In this document: positions 13,809-18,482 of the stretch, piece after piece
Layout of the letters: the number at the start of each line of letters is the position of its first letter
Position numbering within the stretch: the first letter of the stretch is position 1
From: a virus
Strand: one strand, 5' to 3'
Virus record (IMG/VR): IMGVR_UViG_3300032893_000285
Coordinates: 1-22,591 of that record
DNA: 22,591 bases
Made by a program: the position numbers and the translations under genes
The notes under the pieces: model-generated
Seen by the model: only the letters and a program-made list of their open reading frames with translations
Database searches by the model: none
Told to the model about the DNA's origin: nothing

Positions 13809-13904
13809 CTACACCTTCGACCTTGGGGTACTACCCAACGTCGGATAGGTCGGGACACGTGTGTCCGGCGGGGATGGGCAGGTGCCTCACGGTGGGAGGT
13901 GTAG
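13809..13904 (+). promoter_or_regulatory. Structured leader that can hide the RBS of the next gene
   Basis: CTACACCT (13809-13816) is complementary to AGGTGTAG (13897-13904), which includes the ribosome-binding site GGGAGG of the gene at 13906. Inside this 8-bp outer stem are smaller hairpins: TTGGG/CCCAA (13823-13827 with 13834-13838) and GGACA/TGTCC (13853-13857 with 13862-13866). An alternative CCTC/GAGG pairing (13885-13888 with 13896-13899) also blocks the site. It is a candidate translational switch. No known riboswitch or ribozyme class was recognised. Confidence 0.5.
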
Positions 13905-13905
13905 A

Positions 13906-14085
13906 ATGGACAAGGCTTTAGCCGCACTCGACTACATCGAGTTAGCAGCGGATACGAGAACTGCGTTGAATGTCAACCCGCCGAATGATCGCACGGGGAT
14001 GATTATCAACGCTTCGTTGAAACACGGATTATGGTTGTTTGACAGATGTATGGCGGAGTTATGTGGCGGTACGAACTTGGAGTAG
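13906..14085 (+). CDS. Small helical hypothetical protein
   Basis: 59 residues, ATG directly after the stem that contains its ribosome-binding site. The sequence is mainly helical (DKALAALDYIELAADTRTAL, then MIINASLKHGLWLFDRCMAE) and ends in a polar tail. The repeated pattern of small hydrophobics suggests a compact helical hairpin. No motif is recognised. Confidence 0.65.
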   Translation: MDKALAALDYIELAADTRTALNVNPPNDRTGMIINASLKHGLWLFDRCMAELCGGTNLE

Positions 14086-14118
14086 CACGGCTGAATCAGG
14101 GTCAATCATACCACAGGG

Positions 14119-14159
14119 TTGCGGACGAGTAGTACGTCCCTGCAAGACTGTTTTGTTTG
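14119..14159 (+). terminator. Possible intrinsic terminator
   Basis: A hairpin TTGC-GGACG (14119-14127), loop AGTAGTA, CGTCC (14135-14139), two-base bulge, GCAA (14142-14145) is followed by GACTGTTTTGTTT. The stem plus T-rich tail lies 30 bases after a stop codon and just before a promoter-like sequence. The T-run is interrupted, so termination may be partial. Confidence 0.4.
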
Positions 14160-14183
14160 ATCCGGATTGAGGTGTGCTATAGA
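14157..14183 (+). promoter_or_regulatory. Possible extended -10 promoter
   Basis: TTGATC (14157-14162), 15 bp, then TGC-TATAGA with TATAGA at 14178-14183. The TG one base before the -10 is an extended -10 feature that can compensate for a poor -35 and short spacing. The predicted start near 14190 coincides with the first base of the paired leader at 14190-14249. Confidence 0.4.
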
Positions 14184-14189
14184 CATCTG

Positions 14190-14259
14190 AACAGGGTGGG
14201 GTAGTGTCCGGTGACGTCCGGATGATAGGCTGCACCACCACACCCTGTTGAGGTGTGGC
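14190..14259 (+). promoter_or_regulatory. Leader with two mutually exclusive stems around the RBS
   Basis: AACAGGGTG (14190-14198) pairs perfectly with CACCCTGTT (14241-14249), enclosing a TCCGG/CCGGA hairpin (14207-14211 with 14218-14222) and leaving the adjacent ribosome-binding site GAGGTG free. Alternatively CCACACC (14238-14244) pairs with GGTGTGG (14252-14258) and hides it. The two stems share bases, so only one can form. This is the logic of a riboswitch or attenuating leader. The ligand or factor is unknown and no published class was recognised. Confidence 0.5.
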
Positions 14260-14448
14260 ATGGAAGAATCGTATCTTGCACTGAGCAGTAACGAGCAGGC
14301 TTCAGCGCTACGTCGGGGGATTTCCCGGACGTTGGTGAAGGCGCTGACGGTGAATGATCCGGAGGGTCAGCACGGGCCGTGTAGGCAAGCGGTGCTGGAC
14401 CGGGATGGGCAGATCGTCGGATGGAAGGAGTATCGACGTGGGGATTGA
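14260..14448 (+). CDS. Small hypothetical protein
   Basis: 62 residues; the ATG is preferred over an in-frame TTG four codons earlier because GAGGTG lies just before it. The protein begins MEESYLALSSNEQASALRRG and ends with VLDRDGQIVGWKEYRRGD. A helix followed by a beta turn (DRDGQIVGW) is suggested. No family is known. It overlaps the next gene by 11 bp. Confidence 0.65.
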   Translation: MEESYLALSSNEQASALRRGISRTLVKALTVNDPEGQHGPCRQAVLDRDGQIVGWKEYRRGD

Positions 14449-14569
14449 GATGTTTCGACTGCGCGATGCGCTCGGACGGGAGTCGTGGACCGAGCGTCCG
14501 GTGCCGGTCGTGCCGGTGGAGGAGCCCGCGGATAGTCCGGAGGATATGTTGGAATATGCGAGACGTTAA
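14438..14569 (+). CDS. Small acidic hypothetical protein (GTG start)
   Basis: 43 residues from a GTG placed seven bases after AAGGAG, better positioned than the ATG four codons later. The sequence runs GIEMFRLRDALGRESWTERP, then a Val/Pro linker (VPVVPVEEP) and an acidic helix (DSPEDMLEYARR). The function is unknown. Overlaps at both ends support real translation. Confidence 0.6.
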   Translation: MGIEMFRLRDALGRESWTERPVPVVPVEEPADSPEDMLEYARR

Positions 14570-14714
14570 ACCGACGTGGGGTTGGTGGGCAGCGGGGCGG
14601 TTTATCCTTGCTCTGTCCCTCGGTGGGATGTTCTGGTGGAAACTAGCCCATCATGACATCGAGGGGGCGCTGGCAATGTTGATGTTGTTCACGCTGAACT
14701 GGGGGTTGGATTGA
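14556..14714 (+). CDS. Small two-helix membrane protein
   Basis: 52 residues. Segments WGWWAAGRFILALSLGGMFW and GALAMLMLFTLNWGL are each long enough to cross a membrane, joined by a short polar loop (KLAHHDIE). The N-terminus is short and basic. It overlaps the previous gene by 14 bp, and its stop overlaps the next ATG (TGATG). The topology with two helices and few charged residues is compatible with a small holin, but no family is recognised. Confidence 0.65.
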   Translation: MRDVKPTWGWWAAGRFILALSLGGMFWWKLAHHDIEGALAMLMLFTLNWGLD

Positions 14715-14815
14715 TGATCGAGATACTGATAGTTCTCGTCGTGCTTCTGATCCTCATACCTATCATTGGGATACTGTGGTTCATACTGTTAGACGTATGG
14801 AGTAACGGGCTATGA
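14714..14815 (+). CDS. 33-residue single-helix membrane protein
   Basis: Starts at the ATG in a TGATG junction. Nearly the whole peptide is hydrophobic (ILIVLVVLLILIPIIGILWF), with a short polar tail (DVWSNGL). Its stop overlaps the next start as ATGA. This fits one transmembrane helix, possibly with a kink at the proline. The function is unknown. It is one of a run of similar mini-proteins. Confidence 0.65.
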   Translation: MIEILIVLVVLLILIPIIGILWFILLDVWSNGL

Positions 14816-14955
14816 GCTGGATTTGGGTAGGACCAGCGAAGTCAACATCACACCCACCCAGCGGAGCATCCGCTATGGGGTTTTGGCTCATCGTGGTGGC
14901 GCTGGTGGGGGTGGTGGTGGGGATGTTTATCGGGATCGGGCTGGATCGGTTATGA
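14812..14955 (+). CDS. 47-residue membrane protein with C-terminal helix
   Basis: ATGA overlap with the previous gene and with the following gene. The first 27 residues are polar and Ser/Pro/Gly-rich (MSWIWVGPAKSTSHPPSG). The rest is one strong membrane helix (FWLIVVALVGVVVGMFIGIG) ending in LDRL. A Gly-spaced helix such as GxxxGxxxG can pack against others. The function is unknown. Confidence 0.62.
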   Translation: MSWIWVGPAKSTSHPPSGASAMGFWLIVVALVGVVVGMFIGIGLDRL

Positions 14956-15197
14956 GACGATATCAGAATCATCTCTGGGAAGCGGATATTTTGTCCTACT
15001 GGTGGAAGCCGTTGGTGTTCTGGGAGTGGACATATAGCTATCCTGGTGGACGATGGATGCATAAGCGTCGTGGAGCATATGTACGCATCGGTCCGATTGG
15101 TATCGCGTTCAAATGGCACAGGGCTGGTGTGTATCATAACGGATCACACTGGATGATAATATTCCATTATCGACGTGAGTACGAGGAGATGTTTTGA
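14952..15197 (+). CDS. Trp/Tyr-rich hypothetical protein
   Basis: 81 residues, ATGA start overlapping the previous stop. It is unusually rich in aromatic and basic residues (DILSYWWKPLVFWEWTYSYP, then RIGPIGIAFKWHRAGVYHNG), with no long hydrophobic helix, so it is probably a small beta-rich soluble or membrane-surface protein. It sits between membrane mini-proteins and may associate with them. No family is recognised. Confidence 0.65.
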   Translation: MRRYQNHLWEADILSYWWKPLVFWEWTYSYPGGRWMHKRRGAYVRIGPIGIAFKWHRAGVYHNGSHWMIIFHYRREYEEMF

Positions 15198-15295
15198 CGA
15201 TCTTTGCAATCGTGGTGATCGTGCTCGTCGTGGAAGTCACGTTTGCTCCGATTAGAGGGATTGTAAGAGTATGGCGAAGCAGCCGAAGGAAATAA
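15194..15295 (+). CDS. 33-residue membrane protein (TTG start)
   Basis: A TTG overlaps the previous stop (TTGA), with GAGGAG upstream. The peptide TIFAIVVIVLVVEVTFAP is one hydrophobic helix, followed by a strongly basic tail (RGIVRVWRSSRRK), an orientation signal that places the tail in the cytoplasm. The rare start and small size lower certainty, but the overlap and ribosome-binding site fit the pattern of the cluster. Confidence 0.5.
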   Translation: MTIFAIVVIVLVVEVTFAPIRGIVRVWRSSRRK

Positions 15296-15462
15296 TCCGT
15301 CACGGGGCGTTGCCGGTGCATATCGAGGATATGGTACATCGGAACACCGCGATGTGTCGAGTAGCGGTGCCGCGGATGAGGTTCGCGGAGAAGCCGCCGC
15401 TGGATGCGACGTGTCAGATCTGTATCGGGATGTGGAACAAGCGGGAGGGACGGAAGAAGTGA
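15271..15462 (+). CDS. Small basic protein with CxxC
   Basis: 63 residues (starts MAKQPKEIIRHGALPVHIED). Three Cys are present, two as CQIC near the C-terminus, then a basic tail (GMWNKREGRKK). His and Cys residues could form a zinc site. It overlaps the previous gene by 25 bp and the next GTG by four. The function is unknown. Confidence 0.62.
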   Translation: MAKQPKEIIRHGALPVHIEDMVHRNTAMCRVAVPRMRFAEKPPLDATCQICIGMWNKREGRKK

Positions 15463-15581
15463 TCGAATTCTTGTTCTGCCCCATCCACGGGGTGTTGTCG
15501 TACGTGATCTATGGGTGGGTCGTACTCGGGCCGCTCCGATGTTGGGTAACGGCGTGGATCGGGTCGTGGTGGAGGAAGTAA
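15459..15581 (+). CDS. 40-residue hydrophobic protein (GTG start)
   Basis: GTG overlaps the previous stop (GTGA), with a purine-rich GGAAGAA just upstream. The sequence is IEFLFCPIHGVLSYVIYGWV followed by VLGPLRCWVTAWIGSWWRK: one membrane helix with two Cys and a Trp-rich, basic end. The topology is uncertain and the function unknown. It belongs to the membrane mini-protein chain. Confidence 0.55.
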   Translation: MIEFLFCPIHGVLSYVIYGWVVLGPLRCWVTAWIGSWWRK

Positions 15582-15583
15582 CA

Positions 15584-15658
15584 ATGCTGTGTGTAGTTTG
15601 GTTTATCATCGGATACGTTGTTGGATGGTGGTTCACGGAGGTGATTCTACATCGATGA
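15584..15658 (+). CDS. 24-residue membrane mini-protein
   Basis: ATG two bases after the previous stop, with GGAGG in the preceding codons. The peptide is MLCVVWFIIGYVVGWWFTEV plus a short basic end (ILHR): a single membrane helix with Gly residues. The stop overlaps the next ATG (ATGA). It is short enough to doubt in isolation; coupling at both ends supports it. Confidence 0.55.
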   Translation: MLCVVWFIIGYVVGWWFTEVILHR

Positions 15659-15771
15659 AAGCTTTTGTAGCAGTTCTCGGGATCGTGGTGGGACTGCTGT
15701 TTCTCGTCCCGGTCCTGATGGTGTTATTCCTGAAGTGGGCATTCTTTCTCGAAAGGATTATCAACCCGTAA
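15655..15771 (+). CDS. 38-residue membrane protein
   Basis: ATGA overlap at the start, TAATG overlap at the end. The peptide starts MKAFVAVLGIVVGLLFLVPV and continues LMVLFLKWAFFLERIINP. It can form one long helix or a helical hairpin kinked at the proline. It is the last of the membrane mini-protein run. The function is unknown. Confidence 0.62.
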   Translation: MKAFVAVLGIVVGLLFLVPVLMVLFLKWAFFLERIINP

Positions 15772-16079
15772 TGAAAGGCTTCGGAGCCCCACGTGGGCGG
15801 TGTACGAACTGCGCGGCGCGTAACCGCACCGTGCGAGAGGTGTATTGGTGTCGAAGGATGAGGATGTTTTGTCAAGCCTGCATCGACGCCGCGAGACGAG
15901 TCAGCAACGGAGATTTGACTAATGAAGAAGGTAATCAGCTTTATCCTGATCTGGGTAGCGCTGCCGTGCATGGCGCGGACGCACAGCACGCGGGTACGGA
16001 CACCACGGGTACGGGCGATGTCACCGGGGTGGGCGAAGGTGCGCACGCCACGGACGAGTACGTACCACACGAGGCGTAG
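15771..16079 (+). CDS. Zinc-finger protein with low-complexity tail
   Basis: 102 residues. The N-terminal part has two Cys pairs (RCTNCAARNR and FCQACIDAARR) plus another Cys (WCRR), a likely treble-clef or ribbon zinc site. After about residue 50 the protein becomes low complexity, with Gly/Thr/Asp/Ala repeats (HAGTDTTGTGDVTGVGEG). That tail is the stretch overlapped in another frame by a possible exported protein (15922-16089), so tail composition may be constrained by the second frame. Confidence 0.68.
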   Translation: MKGFGAPRGRCTNCAARNRTVREVYWCRRMRMFCQACIDAARRVSNGDLTNEEGNQLYPDLGSAAVHGADAQHAGTDTTGTGDVTGVGEGAHATDEYVPHEA

Positions 16080-16089
16080 TGGGCGATGA
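15922..16089 (+). CDS. Possible overlapping gene, exported basic peptide
   Basis: 55 residues in the +1 frame relative to the zinc-finger gene. The ATG follows GGAG at 9 bases, and the stop overlaps the next gene's ATG as ATGA, the junction used throughout this operon. The N-terminus MKKVISFILIWVALPCMA is a good signal peptide; the remainder is very basic (RTHSTRVRTPRVRAMSPGWA..). The lipobox is imperfect (ALPC). The alternative is chance: the tail is GC-rich, where unused frames stay open easily. Confidence 0.45.
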   Translation: MKKVISFILIWVALPCMARTHSTRVRTPRVRAMSPGWAKVRTPRTSTYHTRRSGR

Positions 16090-16433
16090 AGACTGTCATC
16101 CCAATCGTCAACCATGCTGATCTTCCTGAACCATTCACGCGGTATTGGAATGGTGAGGATCGATTGGATCGTCCGGAGTATCAGTTCTACCTCGTCGATG
16201 GGGAATTGTATATCGATGGGGACGAGGAGCAACGCGGATTGCTCCACCATTGGACGTTGGATGGGTGTGCAGGGATTGATTGTTTCATGCTGCATGGAAG
16301 GATCACACCGAAGCGGCTTCCGTACGTGACCGACTACGGGCAGGATGTGTTTGAGGTTGTTGAGAGTGGCGATTATGAAATGTCGATTCGGGACCCGAAC
16401 AATGGGAAGATGTGGGTAGTTTACACCGGATGA
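16086..16433 (+). CDS. Hypothetical protein
   Basis: 115 residues, starting MKTVIPIVNHADLPEPFTRY. Acidic and aromatic-rich, with strands YQFYLVDGELYIDGDEEQRG and a pattern WTLDGCAGIDCFML. The C-terminal part reads YEMSIRDPNNGKMWVVYTG. It looks like a compact alpha/beta soluble protein with no metal or nucleotide motifs. The function is unknown. It overlaps the next gene by four bases. Confidence 0.72.
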   Translation: MKTVIPIVNHADLPEPFTRYWNGEDRLDRPEYQFYLVDGELYIDGDEEQRGLLHHWTLDGCAGIDCFMLHGRITPKRLPYVTDYGQDVFEVVESGDYEMSIRDPNNGKMWVVYTG

Positions 16434-16720
16434 GGACGCTCGTGATGGTGTTGATATCGTTGCCAAACGGGCAACAGACGACCATACCGATGCGAATGGC
16501 TCGGCTACCGCAAGCGCAGACAGTCCCGACGTGTACGACGATGCTGTGGTCGGGGAATCTGTGGTCGATATGGTGTCCAGGTGTGGCGTTGGATGGGACG
16601 CCGGGGATGGTCGGGGAGGTCGGGACGCTGGTGATGGATCCAGTGCATAACGATTGGCATATCCGGCGGGAGCAGACGTGTGGGCCGAAAGGAGCGATGG
16701 GAACATCGGAGTGTCAATGA
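16430..16720 (+). CDS. Hypothetical protein
   Basis: 96 residues from the ATG in the ATGA junction. Rich in Met, Thr, Pro and Trp (MLWSGNLWSIWCPGVALDG), with two Cys in the last 15 residues. The repetitive use of short GTLVMDPVHN-like turns suggests beta structure. I do not recognise it. It is probably genuine because of its tight junctions. Confidence 0.6.
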   Translation: MRTLVMVLISLPNGQQTTIPMRMARLPQAQTVPTCTTMLWSGNLWSIWCPGVALDGTPGMVGEVGTLVMDPVHNDWHIRREQTCGPKGAMGTSECQ

Positions 16721-16860
16721 AGGCATCGCAGTTAGTATTGAAACTCCTCGAACGTATCGCGGAGCATGGGGATCTGGTTGTTGCTACGGATATGGAATAC
16801 ATCACTTACGTCAAACATGAGACTGATGACGGCGAGGAAGAAAGGTTTCGGATATGTTGA
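16717..16860 (+). CDS. Small acidic hypothetical protein
   Basis: 47 residues. A leading amphipathic helix (ASQLVLKLLERIAEHGDL) is followed by VVATDMEYITYVKHETDDGE and an acidic turn. The layout resembles small phage proteins annotated only as helix plus strands. It overlaps the neighbours by four and seven bases. The function is unknown. The ribosome-binding site is AAAGGAG, 22 bases or so upstream, so coupling is likely. Confidence 0.6.
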   Translation: MKASQLVLKLLERIAEHGDLVVATDMEYITYVKHETDDGEEERFRIC

Positions 16861-17219
16861 TCCACAACCCCTACGCGTGTGATGTCTGCACCACCCCGAT
16901 GGTGAAAGACGACGCTGGGTGGTGGTGTATGGTTCGGGAATCGGCGGTGTTCACGCTGGCGAGGTTCTCGCCGATGCTGGCGAAGGGGTTGTCCGTCGAA
17001 CACGTGTGCTGTGCGAAGTGTGTACACGTCGCGGTGGAAGGGTGGATGAACGGACCGAATCCGGCTACGCCGACCGTCGGCGCGGATAGTGAAACCGGCA
17101 TGACTTTCGCGGCAGCGGCGGGGACGGCCACGGCGACGAGTACTAAGACGTCGGGCGAGGCGTCGTTGAAGAAACGAATTCCAGTGTCAGCACAGAAGGA
17201 ATGGAAGGAGCATAAGTAG
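16854..17219 (+). CDS. Cys-rich hypothetical protein
   Basis: 121 residues. The N-terminal 70 residues hold CDVCTTPM, WWCMV and HVCCAKCVHVAVEGWM, a probable zinc-binding domain. The tail is Ala/Thr/Ser low complexity (AAAAGTATATSTKTSGEASL) and ends in a Lys-rich helix. The two-part layout, zinc finger then flexible tail, matches the protein at 15771-16079, so the two may be distant relatives. Confidence 0.68.
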   Translation: MLIHNPYACDVCTTPMVKDDAGWWCMVRESAVFTLARFSPMLAKGLSVEHVCCAKCVHVAVEGWMNGPNPATPTVGADSETGMTFAAAAGTATATSTKTSGEASLKKRIPVSAQKEWKEHK

Positions 17220-17347
17220 TGGATAGAACCGAACAACCGGTCGATTACGATCTTTTCATCGAAGACGTGCAGGAGTTGCTGCACGCACAGACGAGACAGG
17301 AGTTGCCGTGCTGGCCGCCGGAGGGCGGGGAAGGACCGGTGTCGTGA
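17219..17347 (+). CDS. Small acidic hypothetical protein (GTG start)
   Basis: 42 residues. The GTG follows AAGGAG by eight bases and overlaps the previous stop by one base. The sequence DRTEQPVDYDLFIEDVQELL is acidic and helical, then a Pro/Gly tail (PCWPPEGGEGPVS). The stop overlaps the next ATG (TGATG). The function is unknown. Confidence 0.6.
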   Translation: MDRTEQPVDYDLFIEDVQELLHAQTRQELPCWPPEGGEGPVS

Positions 17348-17562
17348 TGGTAGATAAGTCAAGAGTCAATATATCAATCTCGTTGGCGTACAAGCCATCA
17401 CACGTGGCGTTAACTATCGTGGCGGAGTATGGAGTTGGTACAGAACGAGATACGTTCTTCACCCAAACCGCACGAGTCACCGGAGGTGATGAGATGGTGA
17501 AGGCGCAGTTGGATGACGTTACGGGGACGATTTTGGATATGATCTCGGAGGATGAAGAATGA
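17347..17562 (+). CDS. Hypothetical protein
   Basis: 71 residues from an ATG in a TGATG junction; a GTG one codon earlier is also possible. Strands SRVNISISLAYKPSHVALTI and VAEYGVGTERDTFFTQTARV are followed by an acidic helix (KAQLDDVTGTILDMISEDEE). It looks like a small beta-sheet plus helix fold. No family is recognised. Confidence 0.68.
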   Translation: MVDKSRVNISISLAYKPSHVALTIVAEYGVGTERDTFFTQTARVTGGDEMVKAQLDDVTGTILDMISEDEE

Positions 17563-17816
17563 AACGACTACTCATCATCGGCGTGATCGCCGCGGGGCTG
17601 GCGTCTCCAGCGTCGGAGTTGGATGAGCTGCGGTACCATGCTGCGCAGTTTGACAAAGCGTGGGATGTGTTCATACGTGGGATATTTGGGTGTCCAACGG
17701 ATGTCGTACCGTCGAAGGACACGTGTAAGGACGACGACGCCCACATCGATTACCGTGCGTGGAATCGTGCGCGGGAGTTGGCGAAGGGGTTGTTTGAGTT
17801 GGAGGAACGGCAGTGA
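17559..17816 (+). CDS. Exported hypothetical protein
   Basis: 85 residues, ATGA start. MKRLLIIGVIAAGLASPASE is a classical signal peptide with likely cleavage near ASPAS-E. The mature part is helical and charged, with two Cys (FGCPTD, DTCKDDD) about 12 residues apart that could form a disulphide in the periplasm. The function is unknown. A role in host envelope modification or superinfection exclusion is possible but unsupported. Confidence 0.7.
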   Translation: MKRLLIIGVIAAGLASPASELDELRYHAAQFDKAWDVFIRGIFGCPTDVVPSKDTCKDDDAHIDYRAWNRARELAKGLFELEERQ

Positions 17817-17971
17817 GCCAACAACAGCTAACCGAACTCCGCGACCTTGTCGAAGGTCTCGTCTACGGCAAACTCGCCGATGCGAAGCTCCCACGGAAAC
17901 TCACGCATGAGATATCCCGCAACGCCGCGTCGTATGTGGCGGGGCAACTACGGGAGCAGGTTTCGAAGTAG
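17813..17971 (+). CDS. Small helical protein (GTG start)
   Basis: 52 residues. GTG overlaps the previous stop (GTGA), with GGAGGAA a few bases upstream. The sequence SQQQLTELRDLVEGLVYGKL, then a turn (ADAKLPRKLT), then HEISRNAASYVAGQLREQVS gives two amphipathic helices. It may be a small dimeric or regulatory protein. No family is recognised. Confidence 0.62.
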   Translation: MSQQQLTELRDLVEGLVYGKLADAKLPRKLTHEISRNAASYVAGQLREQVSK

Positions 17972-18006
17972 TCCAATCCAAAGCTGAAAGGAGGTGACAA
18001 CAACCA

Positions 18007-18393
18007 ATGCCAAGAATCACAGTAGCAGAAACCCGTCCGATCACAGTGACGGATATCTACAACCGAACCTTGAACGACCTCTCGCGAGGTCTTCCCCGCG
18101 GGAAGGAATTCGTAGCGTTTGATTTCCCACAGCGTGGACAGGAGTTTTTGAAACTCGACGGAACCGTCGGGGTGCATAACTCCGCGACGTATAAGTTCGG
18201 CGGGCCACGGCTTATCGTGGCGACTCGTCGGATCATGAAGTACGTGTTCACGGAGACCGGGGATGTGCAAGTGCCGGAGCCGAATCAGTACTATCTCAAC
18301 AACGATGGGACGATTGGTCGGGCGACGATGACGGCGGGACCGAACGGCCCGATGCCGATTGTCGTGATGACGCAGGAAGAAGTGACGGCGTAA
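18007..18393 (+). CDS. Hypothetical protein with very strong RBS
   Basis: 128 residues. AAAGGAGGTGA lies 11 bases before the ATG, the best Shine-Dalgarno in the window, and the gene has its own 35-bp spacer, so it is probably made in quantity. The protein is largely beta: TVAETRPITVTDIYNRTLND, EFVAFDFPQRGQEFLKLDG, RRIMKYVFTETGDVQ and GPMPIVVMTQEEV. High expression and length suggest a structural or abundant binding protein. The family is not recognised. Confidence 0.78.
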   Translation: MPRITVAETRPITVTDIYNRTLNDLSRGLPRGKEFVAFDFPQRGQEFLKLDGTVGVHNSATYKFGGPRLIVATRRIMKYVFTETGDVQVPEPNQYYLNNDGTIGRATMTAGPNGPMPIVVMTQEEVTA

Positions 18394-18482
18394 CTACGTT
18401 CGTGCCCGGCATGACCGGGACGTATTAGGGGTGACACATAGACCCTCGACGGCGGTGCGAGGCCGCCTCAAGATTTGGAGGG
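18394..18482 (+). promoter_or_regulatory. Three-hairpin intergenic RNA before the first amidoligase
   Basis: Three hairpins follow one another in 63 bases: CCCGG/CCGGG (18405-18409 with 18415-18419, loop CATGA), GGGT/ACCC (18429-18432 with 18442-18445), and GGCGG/CCGCC (18451-18455 with 18463-18467). They are not followed by a T-run, so intrinsic termination is unlikely. The ribosome-binding GGAGGG is 10 bases after the last stem. It could be a processing or stability element. No known ribozyme core (for example CTGATGA/GAAA) is present. Confidence 0.45.

Noticed and set aside
15633-16805. 390-residue open frame on the minus strand, antisense to the small rightward genes
   Set aside because: Composition is Ser/Thr/Pro/Arg-rich like other antisense frames in this GC-rich DNA, there is no domain, and the rightward frames have consistent RBS and overlap junctions.
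16818-16844. Second hammerhead-like core (CTGATGA followed by GAAA)
   Set aside because: The sequence between the two boxes cannot form stem II, and stems I and III are missing. It is ordinary coding sequence.
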